64,000 nucleotides of DNA from UBA1672 sp050633325 (GCA_050633325.1 JBOEGH010000004.1:1-64000); one strand, 5' to 3'. Shown: positions 44,801 to 53,405, counted from the stretch's first letter. Notes: generated by a model not told the origin, from the sequence alone. Numbers and translations are program-made.

Positions 44801-45509
44801 CTTCACCTTTTATCGTGGAGAGTATTCCATAGACAATTTTGTTTATGTCCTTTGAGTCTTTTTGTTCAATAAAGTCAGGCGATATTTCGAATTCAAACCC
44901 TTTTGAATGGTTGAATTTACTGCCTCGTATTATTGCAGGTTCTAATGCATCTGTGTTTTCGCTGTTTTCTTCATATTCTTTTACGCGATCATTTATGTCT
45001 ATTTCACAAGTGTCACGCCACATGTCAGCGGTACGGATTTTGTGTTCAGGACCGTGTTGATGTTCTACGTCTTCATTCGGATCTATAAATTCGGGAAGAG
45101 TTGCTGAATTTGTTGTTATAACACGAAGTAGGGATAGGGTATTTTCACGCTCATTTTTTATTTGTTCGTTTACTCCTTCTCGCATCATAATTTTTTGACC
45201 TGCACTGGCATCATTATATCCTGTGTTTTCTTTAACAGCCTTTGCTATGCCGACATTTACCGGTTGGTGCAGGTTTCGTAAATGTTCTTTAAGCTCGGAT
45301 AAGTTGCCGGTGAAATCTTGCTCACCATTACCACTGAAAAATGACATTTTATAGGTTTTAGAGTTTGGTTGTAGCTCTACATATGCACCGTAGTCTTCCA
45401 CCATCTTTAATAGTGAATCATCAATAAGAAAGTGGGCTAATCCTATTGAACTTTTTTTTGTCGACGCGCTTTTACTATGAAATTCTTCATTCATACTTTT
45501 GGTGGACAT
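41802..45509 (-). CDS. Giant multi-membrane protein of unknown family with C-terminal cysteine cluster
   Basis: This 1235-residue protein matches no family I recognise. Residues 1-495 are soluble, helical and acidic. Hydrophobic segments follow near 499-513, 685-700, 730-748, 757-771, 1062-1076, 1096-1116 and 1121-1137, with a second helical region at 780-1050 and a Ser/Asp-rich part at 530-580. The C-terminus carries C1191-x2-C1194-x2-C1197-x9-C1207-P, the order of a ferredoxin 4Fe-4S site but with a longer last gap; zinc binding is an alternative. It follows the secreted 246-residue protein after 51 bases, in an operon headed by Fur-box-like sites. I infer an iron-responsive membrane role; the biochemical function is unknown. 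Confidence 0.7.
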   Translation of the reverse strand: MSTKSMNEEFHSKSASTKKSSIGLAHFLIDDSLLKMVEDYGAYVELQPNSKTYKMSFFSGNGEQDFTGNLSELKEHLRNLHQPVNVGIAKAVKENTGYNDASAGQKIMMREGVNEQIKNERENTLSLLRVITTNSATLPEFIDPNEDVEHQHGPEHKIRTADMWRDTCEIDINDRVKEYEENSENTDALEPAIIRGSKFNHSKGFEFEISPDFIEQKDSKDINKIVYGILSTIKGEEVILGGTVNLTMDEMDQFCAISHDNLQNPEFIELLEDTRHQEHVEQIIERIEAEVQDVNSPIYKSVIKGAAIADDKKNTLHDLLYANSAITPLLESEAMKARQAHYYFMQRKDPTLNEVVESVNVLNDVASHFKAAEHTTQAHIEAIALDPELQETLSFQRNIARAIEESLPKIDGLSKEEQEKHAQSYRKVQKIIGNISVSGQNMATEHLDDDLQDVIDVFERTMGTGHDGLSRMSTEFVDNTIDFFQDIYKRPFASKKEFISSVVVLSWLTYYMQSGGDVEGANQILETANTMTEAASTGASTSDVADTMSFDDIMGSINDGGSLSDTAAQIEDLDLSKLTEEDKKEFVHLIRDNGLDISDEQMQHLSSYVHNNYGILGAYKHFTIDNAVTGTTLSLLDIAKLATENTVEALGGTVNESASFFKSASNGAIDAGDKTFKVNVFQTTIGHVPMIAALGLMALSSGPRNGMKRIFGFFDGFANSTIATIKDRPLALPAAALTAIFEPQTIILANEADKGGFAIPLLAGIAAASLWKRKASSTKDLHKEIIQNSQTLTNHLDNNEDRFKLLDSRPDIIESLSQASILQEKIRADLPDNVKEISYAKKRVFGGLTNNFNIASDNIEPTLTALHKFNLAMDVSSRYMDEENRTYHNFIHSKIVSFTQALKDVQDEKITPKEFERHINKDLKKIMQAQAFLSNDSDIYNAIYREAPSERVIDRLSFAGQTQYNTQSRKDSFKQYSQSISDLQYQRSQIGGGVDFPHLQLHQRNGLTQAAYALTNSVEKLDVTMKIAWERTKQICNPIWDKISYGARGAHGAIREIPHKKHAGLALIGTGLALAGMDTAGIGGETVQNIVPDAGYSLGVLGSTGVFLLINPIDDLIFAHLGLGGMGYGAGTVAYGANKFVAKPAYNYASEKIESFISKHQETSDTLNSEAIDIEKVHIPVNYIDSMSEACLLCKMCMEENSGEHICPKQANLLSLVPKENEDQDKLDAAENPPS

Positions 45510-45560
45510 GGCGTTGCCTTTTGTACTCTTATATATACTTAAAATTTATGTGATAAGGGA

Positions 45561-46301
45561 TTATTGCTCCGGTTTTGCAAATAGATCCATCGCATCAGAG
45601 TTTAGCTGGTTCAGACGGTCTTCACATATCTCAAACATGTCATTTGTAACATCTTCGTAATTAATCTTATGGAAACTAGGCAGCATGTTGCGATCATTTG
45701 TATTTCCTGAAAAAACGCTTTCAGGTATTGAGAATATATGAGTTGCAGCCGATTTTGTGCTGCTTTGACCGATTGGATATATTGATGTCTTTGATGTTGT
45801 CATCATATCTTTTTCAACGTTGCGGTTTGGATCAGGCTTAATTCCGTTTAGTGCCAAATGAAACTGGTTGGTCATTGCTAGTGTCGGCTTCATAAAGAAT
45901 TGAAGGTATTTTTTACCTTTTTCGATTACGTCACCATTATCTCTTACGATATCTCTGTTTGCAGTAAATGCGCGAACACCAATAAATGCTAAATCGCCAT
46001 CTACAGGAACTTTAAGTGTTCGGCCATGATAATCGTATGATAGATAACCTTCAGGGCCTTCTCCGAACAATTCAGTAATTTGCCTTTGTGCGTTTGTTAA
46101 TTGTTGTCCCGCGATCCTTTGGGCATTAACATCACCAGATTTTTGCGCCTTATCAACAGCAAGTGCAGCAGGGTATAACAGGGAAAGCGCTTCCTTTGCT
46201 GTGTCTATTTTATCGTCAGCAAGCGCCGGTTGTCCAGCCATTGATACCGCAACGCCAAGACCGGCGATAAGGTTAAACATTTTTGATTTGATCTCGTTCA
46301 T
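45561..46301 (-). CDS. Secreted protein of unknown function, first gene of the giant-protein operon
   Basis: The 246-residue product has a clear signal peptide ending in QPALA-DD (about residue 28). The mature protein has a helical N-part (EALSLLYPAALAVDKAQKSG) and a mixed domain (YLSYDYHGRTLKVPVDGDLAFIGVRAFTANRD). One cysteine, in FEICEDR, is near the C-terminus. I do not recognise it. A Fur-box-like site lies 19 bases before its start codon. Its neighbour downstream is the giant membrane protein, which suggests a periplasmic partner for it. Confidence 0.65.
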   Translation of the reverse strand: MNEIKSKMFNLIAGLGVAVSMAGQPALADDKIDTAKEALSLLYPAALAVDKAQKSGDVNAQRIAGQQLTNAQRQITELFGEGPEGYLSYDYHGRTLKVPVDGDLAFIGVRAFTANRDIVRDNGDVIEKGKKYLQFFMKPTLAMTNQFHLALNGIKPDPNRNVEKDMMTTSKTSIYPIGQSSTKSAATHIFSIPESVFSGNTNDRNMLPSFHKINYEDVTNDMFEICEDRLNQLNSDAMDLFAKPEQ

Positions 46302-46320
46302 TTTTTTACTCTGGTTTTGT

Positions 46321-46339
46321 TTTATTGATAATCATTCGC
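46321..46339. promoter_or_regulatory. Fur-box-like site near the secreted-protein gene
   Basis: By-eye comparison with the 19-base E. coli Fur consensus gives 14 of 19 matches, with the ten central bases (TGATAATCAT) intact. It begins 19 bases upstream of the minus-strand start at 46301, where a repressor would block transcription or polymerase entry. Confidence 0.6.
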
Positions 46340-46364
46340 AACTTAAAGCTTGACGATATCGTTT

Positions 46365-46385
46365 GTCAATGATAATCATTATCAT
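46365..46385. promoter_or_regulatory. Fur box between divergent genes
   Basis: 46365-46383 matches the E. coli Fur consensus at 17 of 19 positions. 46369-46385 is a perfect 8-1-8 palindrome (ATGATAAT-C-ATTATCAT). It lies about 57 bases before the + strand gene at 46442 and 64 bases before the minus-strand gene at 46301, so it could control both. Confidence 0.82.
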
Positions 46386-46441
46386 AATTAATAAATATTA
46401 TTCGCATAATGGGCGTGGTATAGATCAGAAGGTTCTGAAGA

Positions 46442-46891
46442 ATGGCATCTAAGGATAAACATAAAGATGATGACGATGATGGTTTGCTTTCAGGTGGACT
46501 AGGTACTGCTTTTGGTGTGGCGGCTAAAGGTGTGGCTTGGTATTTTGGTTTCTTTATGCTGGATTCATTTTTAGATTTTGGATTGCTGCACAGTACCGGA
46601 TTTGCTGCTTCTCCTATTGCAGATATATCACATGAATTTATGAAACCTGTATCGGACGCAATGCCACAGTTCTTTTCTGAGGGGATGGGGGCTAATGCTT
46701 TAAATATTCTTACAGATGTTCTAGCGGGTATTCATCGTTTATTCGGTGTAACTGATACTTTTGTTGAAGGTGCTGCCGTCGTGGCGGATCATGGTCTATC
46801 AAGCGGAAATTTGAGCGGTGGCTTTGGTGGTTTGCCGGATGCTGATTTTGGTACGTCTACTGATATTGGCGGACTTGAGTTACCATTTTAA
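46442..46891 (+). CDS. Hypothetical protein with glycine-rich ends, divergent from the giant-protein operon
   Basis: The 149-residue protein starts with a very charged stretch (KDKHKDDDDD), followed by glycine-rich and hydrophobic segments (GVAWYFGFFMLDSFLDFGLL), an amphipathic middle and a Gly/Ser-rich end. It has no known family. The hydrophobic part suggests membrane association. Its promoter region holds a Fur box, so it is likely expressed together with the divergent operon under iron limitation. AGAAGG lies upstream of the ATG, with a long spacer. Confidence 0.6.
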   Translation: MASKDKHKDDDDDGLLSGGLGTAFGVAAKGVAWYFGFFMLDSFLDFGLLHSTGFAASPIADISHEFMKPVSDAMPQFFSEGMGANALNILTDVLAGIHRLFGVTDTFVEGAAVVADHGLSSGNLSGGFGGLPDADFGTSTDIGGLELPF

Positions 46892-46961
46892 TGGGTGAGT
46901 ATTGTCACTCTGTCTCAGTTATTTCTTTTAATTTTATAGTGCAGTAAGTATTGTCTGGAAT

Positions 46962-48710
46962 ATGAGGATATCATATTGCTTTTTAGTTGCCATTTGCTGT
47001 GGAATTTTATCTAGTTGTGTAACAGATATAATTGGCCTGTCTTCAGATAATTCAAAGCAAATTGAATATAAGGTTACAGGTATTGATGATACTGACCCTA
47101 TTAAAACCTATATTGATGCGGTGATTGTTAGTAATATTTCTGAAACCTCAAGTGACCATGATGATAGTGATTTTTTGCATCAGTCTATACGGTCAGACAT
47201 ACTGAAAGTGGTGCGGTCAAAGGGGTACTACGATGCGGAAGTGGAATCTACAGATGATGATCTCGATACTTATAATGTTACTCTTGGGAATGCCACATAT
47301 ATTAATGACATTAAAATTACGCCAAACAGTTACGTAAATATCCTAAGCGATTTGTCTATTTCTGACGGTGATCCTTTGGATGCTAATGCGGTTTTTAACG
47401 CACAGTCGGATATTTATAACAAAATACAGGCTGACAATTGTTCCTTTAATTTATCCGTTTCTCATAAGGTTATCCTTGACCCTGATACTCGTACAGCCGA
47501 TCTTACTTTTTACGTTGATAAAGGCATTAAGGCCTCTTTTGGGGATTTGTCTTTTACAGGTGACGACAGTGTTAGGCAGGATTATTTGGAGCAAATGGTG
47601 CCATGGAAAGAAGGGGACTGTTTCCGCCGTGATTTAATATCATCACTCCGCGACAAAATAATGAGCACAGGATTATTCAAAGAGGTTGAAGTTAAATTAC
47701 CGGAAGAGGCTGGTGAGATCAGTACTATTCCCGTTGAAATAGAATTAACGGAAAAGGCTCAAAGATCAATTCGCGCCGGAGTTAGTTACTATACTAATGA
47801 AGGTCCTGGTGCTGTTTTAGGGTGGGAACATCGTAACTTTTTAGGCGCAGGTGAAGTGTTCAATGCCGATTTAACAATGTCACTGCGTGAGCAATCTTTG
47901 AAAACTAAATTACTGAAGTCGGGATTCTTACGTAAAAACCAGTCCGTTGTTTTTAAGGCGTCTTTGAATAGAGAGGATACAGATGCTTATGAAAATATGG
48001 AAATCGAAACAGGTGTAGATGTTAAGCGCATTATGGGTAAGTATTTATCTGCACATATTGGTGGTGACCTTAAAATTACAAGAATTAATGAGGAGGATGA
48101 AGATACTGAAAATTATGCGTTATTTTCTCCATATTCATCGATATTGTATGACAGTAGGGATAGTGTTTTAGACCCGCATAGTGGAATGGTTTTTAGTGCA
48201 TCTTTACACCCCTTTATTGATGCATTGGGTCAAAGTAACCCGTTTGTCAGGGCTAAGGTCGGGGTGCAGAGCTATTACGACATAAGTGATAATACCACTC
48301 TTGCAGGGCGTTTGAGTGTGGGGTCAATTCTGGGCGCGGATACAGATGATGTTCCGGCAACTGAACGTTTTTATGCGGGTGGCGGTGGTTCTATAAGGGG
48401 CTTTGGTTATCAAGAGGTAGGGCCATTTGAAGATGGTGACCCCAAAGGTGGTAGGTCTTTAATTGAGGGCTCTATTGAGACCAGATTTAAAATATCGGAT
48501 AATATGGGGGCAGTTCTTTTCGTGGATGCAGGGCAAGTCGATGATAAGGTTAGTCCAAGTTTTGAAAATCTTTCGGTTGGTGCAGGTGTTGGGTTTAGAT
48601 ATTATACTGATTTTGGCCCTGTTAGATTTGATGTTGGTGTTCCCATAAGTGGTAAAGAAAATACTGATCAGAATTACCAAATTTATATTAGTATTGGTCA
48701 AGCGTTTTAA
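46962..48710 (+). CDS. tamA: TamA/BamA-family outer membrane protein
   Basis: TamA is an Omp85 barrel that works with TamB in moving envelope components. The 582-residue protein has POTRA-like N-terminal domains (VVRSKGYYDAEVES; INDIKITPNS; ASFGDLSFTGDDSVRQDYLEQMVPWKEGDCF) and a C-terminal 16-strand-type barrel (YSSILYDSRDSVLDPHSGMVFSA). The Omp85 loop motif GGGSIRGFGYQ is present and the final residues are YISIGQAF. The signal region contains LSSC, so the mature protein might be lipidated, which is unusual for this family. tamB follows after 17 bases. Confidence 0.9.
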   Translation: MRISYCFLVAICCGILSSCVTDIIGLSSDNSKQIEYKVTGIDDTDPIKTYIDAVIVSNISETSSDHDDSDFLHQSIRSDILKVVRSKGYYDAEVESTDDDLDTYNVTLGNATYINDIKITPNSYVNILSDLSISDGDPLDANAVFNAQSDIYNKIQADNCSFNLSVSHKVILDPDTRTADLTFYVDKGIKASFGDLSFTGDDSVRQDYLEQMVPWKEGDCFRRDLISSLRDKIMSTGLFKEVEVKLPEEAGEISTIPVEIELTEKAQRSIRAGVSYYTNEGPGAVLGWEHRNFLGAGEVFNADLTMSLREQSLKTKLLKSGFLRKNQSVVFKASLNREDTDAYENMEIETGVDVKRIMGKYLSAHIGGDLKITRINEEDEDTENYALFSPYSSILYDSRDSVLDPHSGMVFSASLHPFIDALGQSNPFVRAKVGVQSYYDISDNTTLAGRLSVGSILGADTDDVPATERFYAGGGGSIRGFGYQEVGPFEDGDPKGGRSLIEGSIETRFKISDNMGAVLFVDAGQVDDKVSPSFENLSVGAGVGFRYYTDFGPVRFDVGVPISGKENTDQNYQIYISIGQAF

Positions 48711-48727
48711 TCCCAAGGTAAGTGTCG

Positions 48728-50608
48728 ATGGTTAAGCAAAAGATCAGAATAGTAGTAATGTCGTTTTGTCGCGTGGCTCTATCATGTTTTTCTTTTGCGA
48801 TTACTATGGTGATGTTTGCACCATTGTTCATTGGTGATGTATATTATTTTCTTAATTCTGATAATACAAGGGAAGTGCTGGAATCATATATTGAGAACAA
48901 GGCCAGTGATAGTGTTTATGTTGTTGATATACAAGGTTTAGACTATGATCTTGCATCTGGATCGATCAATATTGATATTGTAGATATTTATCATTCGTTG
49001 CAGCCTTCGCTAAGAATGTCATCAATTAGTTTCAATATATCTGTTGAGTCCTTGATTTTTGGTGATATCAACCTTAATTCCAATATTAAAAAATTAGTTA
49101 TTGAGAACCAGAATGCGCACAATTCGCCATTTGTTTTTAGTAATGTTAGCACCTCTATTCAGGGGGGAATATCAGATTTTATATCAGGAACGTTGAAGGC
49201 TAATGCTGCTTTTAAAGACAGAAATTTAGGCCTGTCTTCTAAATTCTTAATGGATAGAGGTGTGTTGAAGCTGTCTGACCTATCATTTTATGCGCCAGAA
49301 TTGAATGGGCGTGGTGCTGTTGATGTGCATATGGCGGGTGGACTGTTACGTGGAAAAATTTCAGGAGAACTTAAGAGCTTGTCGTTCTATGAGAGCTTTA
49401 TTGGAAATGACCATAGCCTTAGTGACGCAGAGATTAATCTTACTTTTACCCATGATACAGGAAAGCAAAATATAGTAACGAAAGCTCGTGTTAAGTCATA
49501 TTCTAATAGGGATAGCTCAATCAGTTTAAATGATATTGGTGTTGATGCGGTATTATCGGGGCGTAATATTACTTTAAACTCTTTTGTCGCCGGTAATCCT
49601 GATGGTGGCGATATACACGCTGCTGGTAAATATAATTTGATCAATAGTTCTGCGGATTTTTCCCTTAAATTGAATGATTTTTATGTTTCGCATATGGATA
49701 TGGCCAAGGGAGTAATTAACGCATACCTGAATTTAAAGGGTAGCGACCTTTCATATCTTATTAGTGGTGATGTTGTCGTTGATAATATGAACATAGACAT
49801 CCCTGATAAATTTTCACAATCGACAGGGGATTTAAATATAGAGACAGTTGTTGATAGTGATAATGGTGGTCGTCAAGGGAATGCACAGTCTATAAATCTG
49901 GATATTGATGTTAACGCGCCAAAACAAGTGTTCGTTCGTGGTTGGGGGATTGATGCGGAATTTAATGGGAAAGTCAAAGTGTCTGGTGATGTAAATAATC
50001 CGGAATTCGATGGAGATATAAAATTAATGCGTGGACGCTATAGCGAGTTTGGTAAAGAGTTCAAATTATCTAAGGCTAGCTTGATGTTTTCCGGAACGAT
50101 TCCACCCACACCGGATCTAGATATAGTTGCAGAGACAAAAACAGAGGAAATATTAGCCAAGATAGGGATTAAGGGGAAAGCATTAGAACCTGTTATAGAA
50201 TTTTCATCTGTTCCACCTTTGCCTAAAGATGAGGTTCTTGCGCATATATTGTTTGGAGAAGGTGTCGAAAATATTTCTCCGTTTCAGGCGGTGAAGCTTG
50301 CGCAGACCTTACAAAGGTTTACAGGATATGGTGGTGGTGCTGCTAGTGGTTTTGACCCTGTTGATATGATTAGGAATGCTACTGGTCTGGATGATTTGCA
50401 TTTCGGCACAGATAAAGACGGAAACGCAACTATAGGCGCGGGAAAGCATTTATCTGACAAAGTGTATGTTGAGGTGGAGGCGGGGTCTGAAACCGGCGCT
50501 GGGAAGGCTAATATAGAAATAGAATTAACACCAAATATCACCTTGGAAAGTGAGATTGGTCAGAATGCCCAAGGAGGCGCGGGTGTTTTTTGGAAGTGGG
50601 ATTATTAA
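48728..50608 (+). CDS. tamB: TamB-like translocation/assembly module protein, short form
   Basis: TamB proteins are long beta-helical proteins anchored in the inner membrane that span the periplasm and meet TamA. This one has an N-terminal membrane anchor (about residues 10-35) and the TamB C-terminal domain: GRYSEFGKEFKLSKASLMFSG, PDLDIVAETKTEEI, PPLPKDEVLAHILFG, and the final LESEIGQNAQGGAGVFWKW. At about 626 residues it is roughly half the length of E. coli TamB, with a shortened middle. ATG 48728 is preferred over GTG 48722; AAGG lies upstream. It is co-directional with tamA. Confidence 0.88.
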   Translation: MVKQKIRIVVMSFCRVALSCFSFAITMVMFAPLFIGDVYYFLNSDNTREVLESYIENKASDSVYVVDIQGLDYDLASGSINIDIVDIYHSLQPSLRMSSISFNISVESLIFGDINLNSNIKKLVIENQNAHNSPFVFSNVSTSIQGGISDFISGTLKANAAFKDRNLGLSSKFLMDRGVLKLSDLSFYAPELNGRGAVDVHMAGGLLRGKISGELKSLSFYESFIGNDHSLSDAEINLTFTHDTGKQNIVTKARVKSYSNRDSSISLNDIGVDAVLSGRNITLNSFVAGNPDGGDIHAAGKYNLINSSADFSLKLNDFYVSHMDMAKGVINAYLNLKGSDLSYLISGDVVVDNMNIDIPDKFSQSTGDLNIETVVDSDNGGRQGNAQSINLDIDVNAPKQVFVRGWGIDAEFNGKVKVSGDVNNPEFDGDIKLMRGRYSEFGKEFKLSKASLMFSGTIPPTPDLDIVAETKTEEILAKIGIKGKALEPVIEFSSVPPLPKDEVLAHILFGEGVENISPFQAVKLAQTLQRFTGYGGGAASGFDPVDMIRNATGLDDLHFGTDKDGNATIGAGKHLSDKVYVEVEAGSETGAGKANIEIELTPNITLESEIGQNAQGGAGVFWKWDY

Positions 50609-50619
50609 GTCATAATGAC

Positions 50620-51543
50620 TTATTTCGTGAATAATGAAGATAGCGTTTCTCTGATCCATATACACATTGGGTCTAAGTTATTGCGTTCGTGCCAATAAAG
50701 GTAAAACTCAAAACTTTGTAGGTTTAATTCTGGCGGTGTTGGTTTTAGGATGATGTCGTGGTGTTGTGAAAGTTTTAAAGCCAGATTTTCGGGCATTGTA
50801 AATATTATATCATTTTGTTCGCAAAAATAGGGGATTGAAGCAAAATTGGGGAGGCGTATCATTATGTCGCGTTTTTTCTTTAGCTTCGATAATGCGATAT
50901 CTATTTCCCCGATTTCATTTCCATGATCAGTAATTGATACTATGCCATGAGGGCAATCGAGATAATTATCTAATGTTATTTTTTCATTCCTGAATTTATG
51001 ATTTGCTCCCGTAATGCATACCTGTTTTTCTTCTGATATGCATAAGGACTTTATGTTTGATATTGATGCTTCTGGCTTTTTTGCTGACATCGTAAAGTGA
51101 ACTTCGCCAGATGTCAGGAAGTCGAAATGTTCTGATGGTTGGCTTTGTATATATAATCTCATATTGGGAGCCGCATTTTTAATGTATGTGTTAAATGCGG
51201 GAAGGAATAATATTGCCTCAAGATCAGGGCAGAAAAATTTAATAGTTTCTGTTGATGTGGAGGGATCAAAATTCGGCTGGGATAGCATTCCTTGTATATT
51301 TTTTAATGTTCCTTGTAATTGTATCTCCAGATCTATCATTCTGGCGCTTATATCATATCCGTGTTTGGTTTTTACCAATATCGGATCATTGAAAGTGTGG
51401 CGAAGTCGCTGTAATGCTCTGCTTACTGCTGGCTGGCTCATATTCAATTGTTCTGCAGTTTTTGTGATATGTCTGGTTTCTAATAGCTTTTGTAATATCA
51501 CCAGTAAGTTGAGATCAATATTTCTTAAATTCATTTCATGCAT
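50620..51543 (-). CDS. LysR-family transcriptional regulator
   Basis: The 307-residue regulator has an N-terminal winged helix-turn-helix (NLLVILQKLLETRHITKTAEQLNMSQPAVSRALQRLR) and a ligand-binding C-domain (IKFFCPDLEAILFLPAF). ATG 51543 or 51534 is the start. It is divergent from the yceI gene across 84 bases, the usual arrangement for a LysR protein and its target. The effector is unknown. Confidence 0.92.
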   Translation of the reverse strand: MHEMNLRNIDLNLLVILQKLLETRHITKTAEQLNMSQPAVSRALQRLRHTFNDPILVKTKHGYDISARMIDLEIQLQGTLKNIQGMLSQPNFDPSTSTETIKFFCPDLEAILFLPAFNTYIKNAAPNMRLYIQSQPSEHFDFLTSGEVHFTMSAKKPEASISNIKSLCISEEKQVCITGANHKFRNEKITLDNYLDCPHGIVSITDHGNEIGEIDIALSKLKKKRDIMIRLPNFASIPYFCEQNDIIFTMPENLALKLSQHHDIILKPTPPELNLQSFEFYLYWHERNNLDPMCIWIRETLSSLFTK

Positions 51544-51627
51544 AGTGATAATTATATATATGCATTTAGCGCATGTAAAGTTTGATGATAGAATTGTTTT
51601 CTTACTAAGAAATCAGGATATAAATTA

Positions 51628-52269
51628 ATGAAAAGAACATTACCAAAGTTATTGGCTCTAGCGATTATCGGATCTACTTCCATACCAGCAATTTCAGTCG
51701 CGGCAGATAAGACATATGATCAAATGCCTGCGGGTATTTACAATATTGATAAGACTCATGCATCTGTTGTATGGAAGGTTAATCACCTTGGTCTAAGTAC
51801 TTATGTGGCACGGTTTACATCTGTTGATGCTGTGCTTGATTTTAATCCTAAGTCACCGGAGAAAAGCTCCGTCACTGTGCGTATAGACCCGAAGTCTTTG
51901 CGTACGGATTACCCTTATCCGGATAAGGAGGACTTTGACGGGAAACTATCAACGGGAGAAGATTGGTTTAACTCGGAAAAGTTTCCTGAGATTTCATTTA
52001 AGTCCGTTTCTATAGAGCGCACCGGTGATTACACAGGGGTTATGAAGGGTGATTTAACTTTCTTGGGGGTTACTAAATCCGTTGATTTAAATGTGAGCTT
52101 TAATGGATCATTTTTGAAAAAACCATTCAGTGGAATGCCTGCTTTGGGATTTTCTGCGACAGGGGTGATCAAAAGATCAGAGTTTGGGATGGCTACATAT
52201 GTTCCTAATATTGGTGATGAAGTGGAAATTGAGATTGAAGCCGAATTTACCCAAAGTAAACCAGAATAG
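51628..52269 (+). CDS. Secreted YceI-family protein
   Basis: YceI proteins are periplasmic beta-barrel lipocalin-like proteins that bind isoprenoid lipids. The 213-residue protein has a signal peptide ending in SVAA and the family pattern YNIDKTHASVVWKVNHLGLSTY, FDGKLSTGEDWFNSEKFPEISF, GDLTFLGVTKSVDLNVSF and GDEVEIEIEAE. The MBL-fold gene follows 14 bases later, so the two are likely co-transcribed. Confidence 0.9.
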   Translation: MKRTLPKLLALAIIGSTSIPAISVAADKTYDQMPAGIYNIDKTHASVVWKVNHLGLSTYVARFTSVDAVLDFNPKSPEKSSVTVRIDPKSLRTDYPYPDKEDFDGKLSTGEDWFNSEKFPEISFKSVSIERTGDYTGVMKGDLTFLGVTKSVDLNVSFNGSFLKKPFSGMPALGFSATGVIKRSEFGMATYVPNIGDEVEIEIEAEFTQSKPE

Positions 52270-52283
52270 TGGGGCGTGGACAT

Positions 52284-53369
52284 ATGAAAATTACTTTACT
52301 TGCTTGTGCTTCTGTTATCGCTTTATCAATTCCCGCTTATGCCGGAGATCACTCCGGTCATGACCATGGTGAAGCTCGCCCTTATAACTATATCCCTAAG
52401 GAAGGGTATAAATCCACAACGGGATCTGAATACGTCACAGCGTCATCTGATAAGGTCTTGTCCGTCAATCAAAAGGTAGATGACATATTTGGTGCGGCAG
52501 TTAACGGTGAAGTGTTGGTTCAACGCTTGAGTGCAAATAGCTATTGGGTGTTTAGCGGTAATTACAATACTACCTTCTATGTTGGGGGTAGGGGTGTTCT
52601 TCTTCTTGACCCTCTTGGTCACGATAATGCAACCGCAGTGTTGGAGGCGATTAAGTCGGTTACTGATAAGCCCGTTACCGCAGTTGTTTATTCGCATAAC
52701 CATTCTGATCATATTGGTGGTATTTCTGTGTTTGTTGAGGAGGCGAAAAAGTCAGGTTATGAACTTGAGATAATTGCTACAGATAAAACGGTGGAAAAGC
52801 AGAAATATTTGAAATCTAAATTGCCCGCAGTTACGACAGTGTTACCGTTCAAAAATGGTTATGTTAACTTTGAGGGTCAAACATTGCGTGTCCTAGGGTT
52901 TGAGCGCGCTGCACATACGGATGATAGCTCTATGTGGATTTTAGAGGAAGAGGGCATATTGCATATACCGGACCACATAAATCCCGATCAAATGCCATTT
53001 TTGGGGTTTGGTGGATCAGAGAATTATGTTTATTTCAGATCTAACTTAGAGGAAATAGCGAACGCGGAATGGAAGATTCTATCAAGTGGTCATGGAAATG
53101 TAGGCAGTAAGAAGGATGTGCTGTTTATGTTGGGGTATCTTGATGATATTGAAGCCGCTGTAGAGAAATCATCGAATATGGTTGATTGGAATAAGTTATT
53201 TGCACTGTCTCCAAATAACCATGAGGCGTTGATGCATTCTTTTGCTGTTGAGCAAGCACGCATAGCAACTGATTTATTGCGTCTCAAATATGGTGATTAT
53301 TATGGATTTGAGGCATCTGTTCCATATCAAGTAGGTATGGTTGCCAACGCAATGGCAAGCTATGAATAG
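52284..53369 (+). CDS. Exported metallo-beta-lactamase-fold hydrolase
   Basis: The product of about 361 residues has a signal peptide (MKITLLACASVIALSIPAYA) and a His-rich mature N-terminus (GDHSGHDHGEA). The MBL zinc motif is YSHNHSDHIGG, followed by RAAHTDDSSMWI, GILHIPDHINPDQ and a late SSGHGNVG. Domain proportions resemble SoxH/quinoprotein-relay-type MBL proteins more than beta-lactamases. The start is at ATG 52284, where the signal begins. Genetic linkage to a YceI-family protein and a LysR regulator points to a common envelope function not yet known. Confidence 0.87.
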   Translation: MKITLLACASVIALSIPAYAGDHSGHDHGEARPYNYIPKEGYKSTTGSEYVTASSDKVLSVNQKVDDIFGAAVNGEVLVQRLSANSYWVFSGNYNTTFYVGGRGVLLLDPLGHDNATAVLEAIKSVTDKPVTAVVYSHNHSDHIGGISVFVEEAKKSGYELEIIATDKTVEKQKYLKSKLPAVTTVLPFKNGYVNFEGQTLRVLGFERAAHTDDSSMWILEEEGILHIPDHINPDQMPFLGFGGSENYVYFRSNLEEIANAEWKILSSGHGNVGSKKDVLFMLGYLDDIEAAVEKSSNMVDWNKLFALSPNNHEALMHSFAVEQARIATDLLRLKYGDYYGFEASVPYQVGMVANAMASYE

Positions 53370-53405
53370 GCATAGGGTTTAATTATGGTTGTTCGTGTTG
53401 TATTT

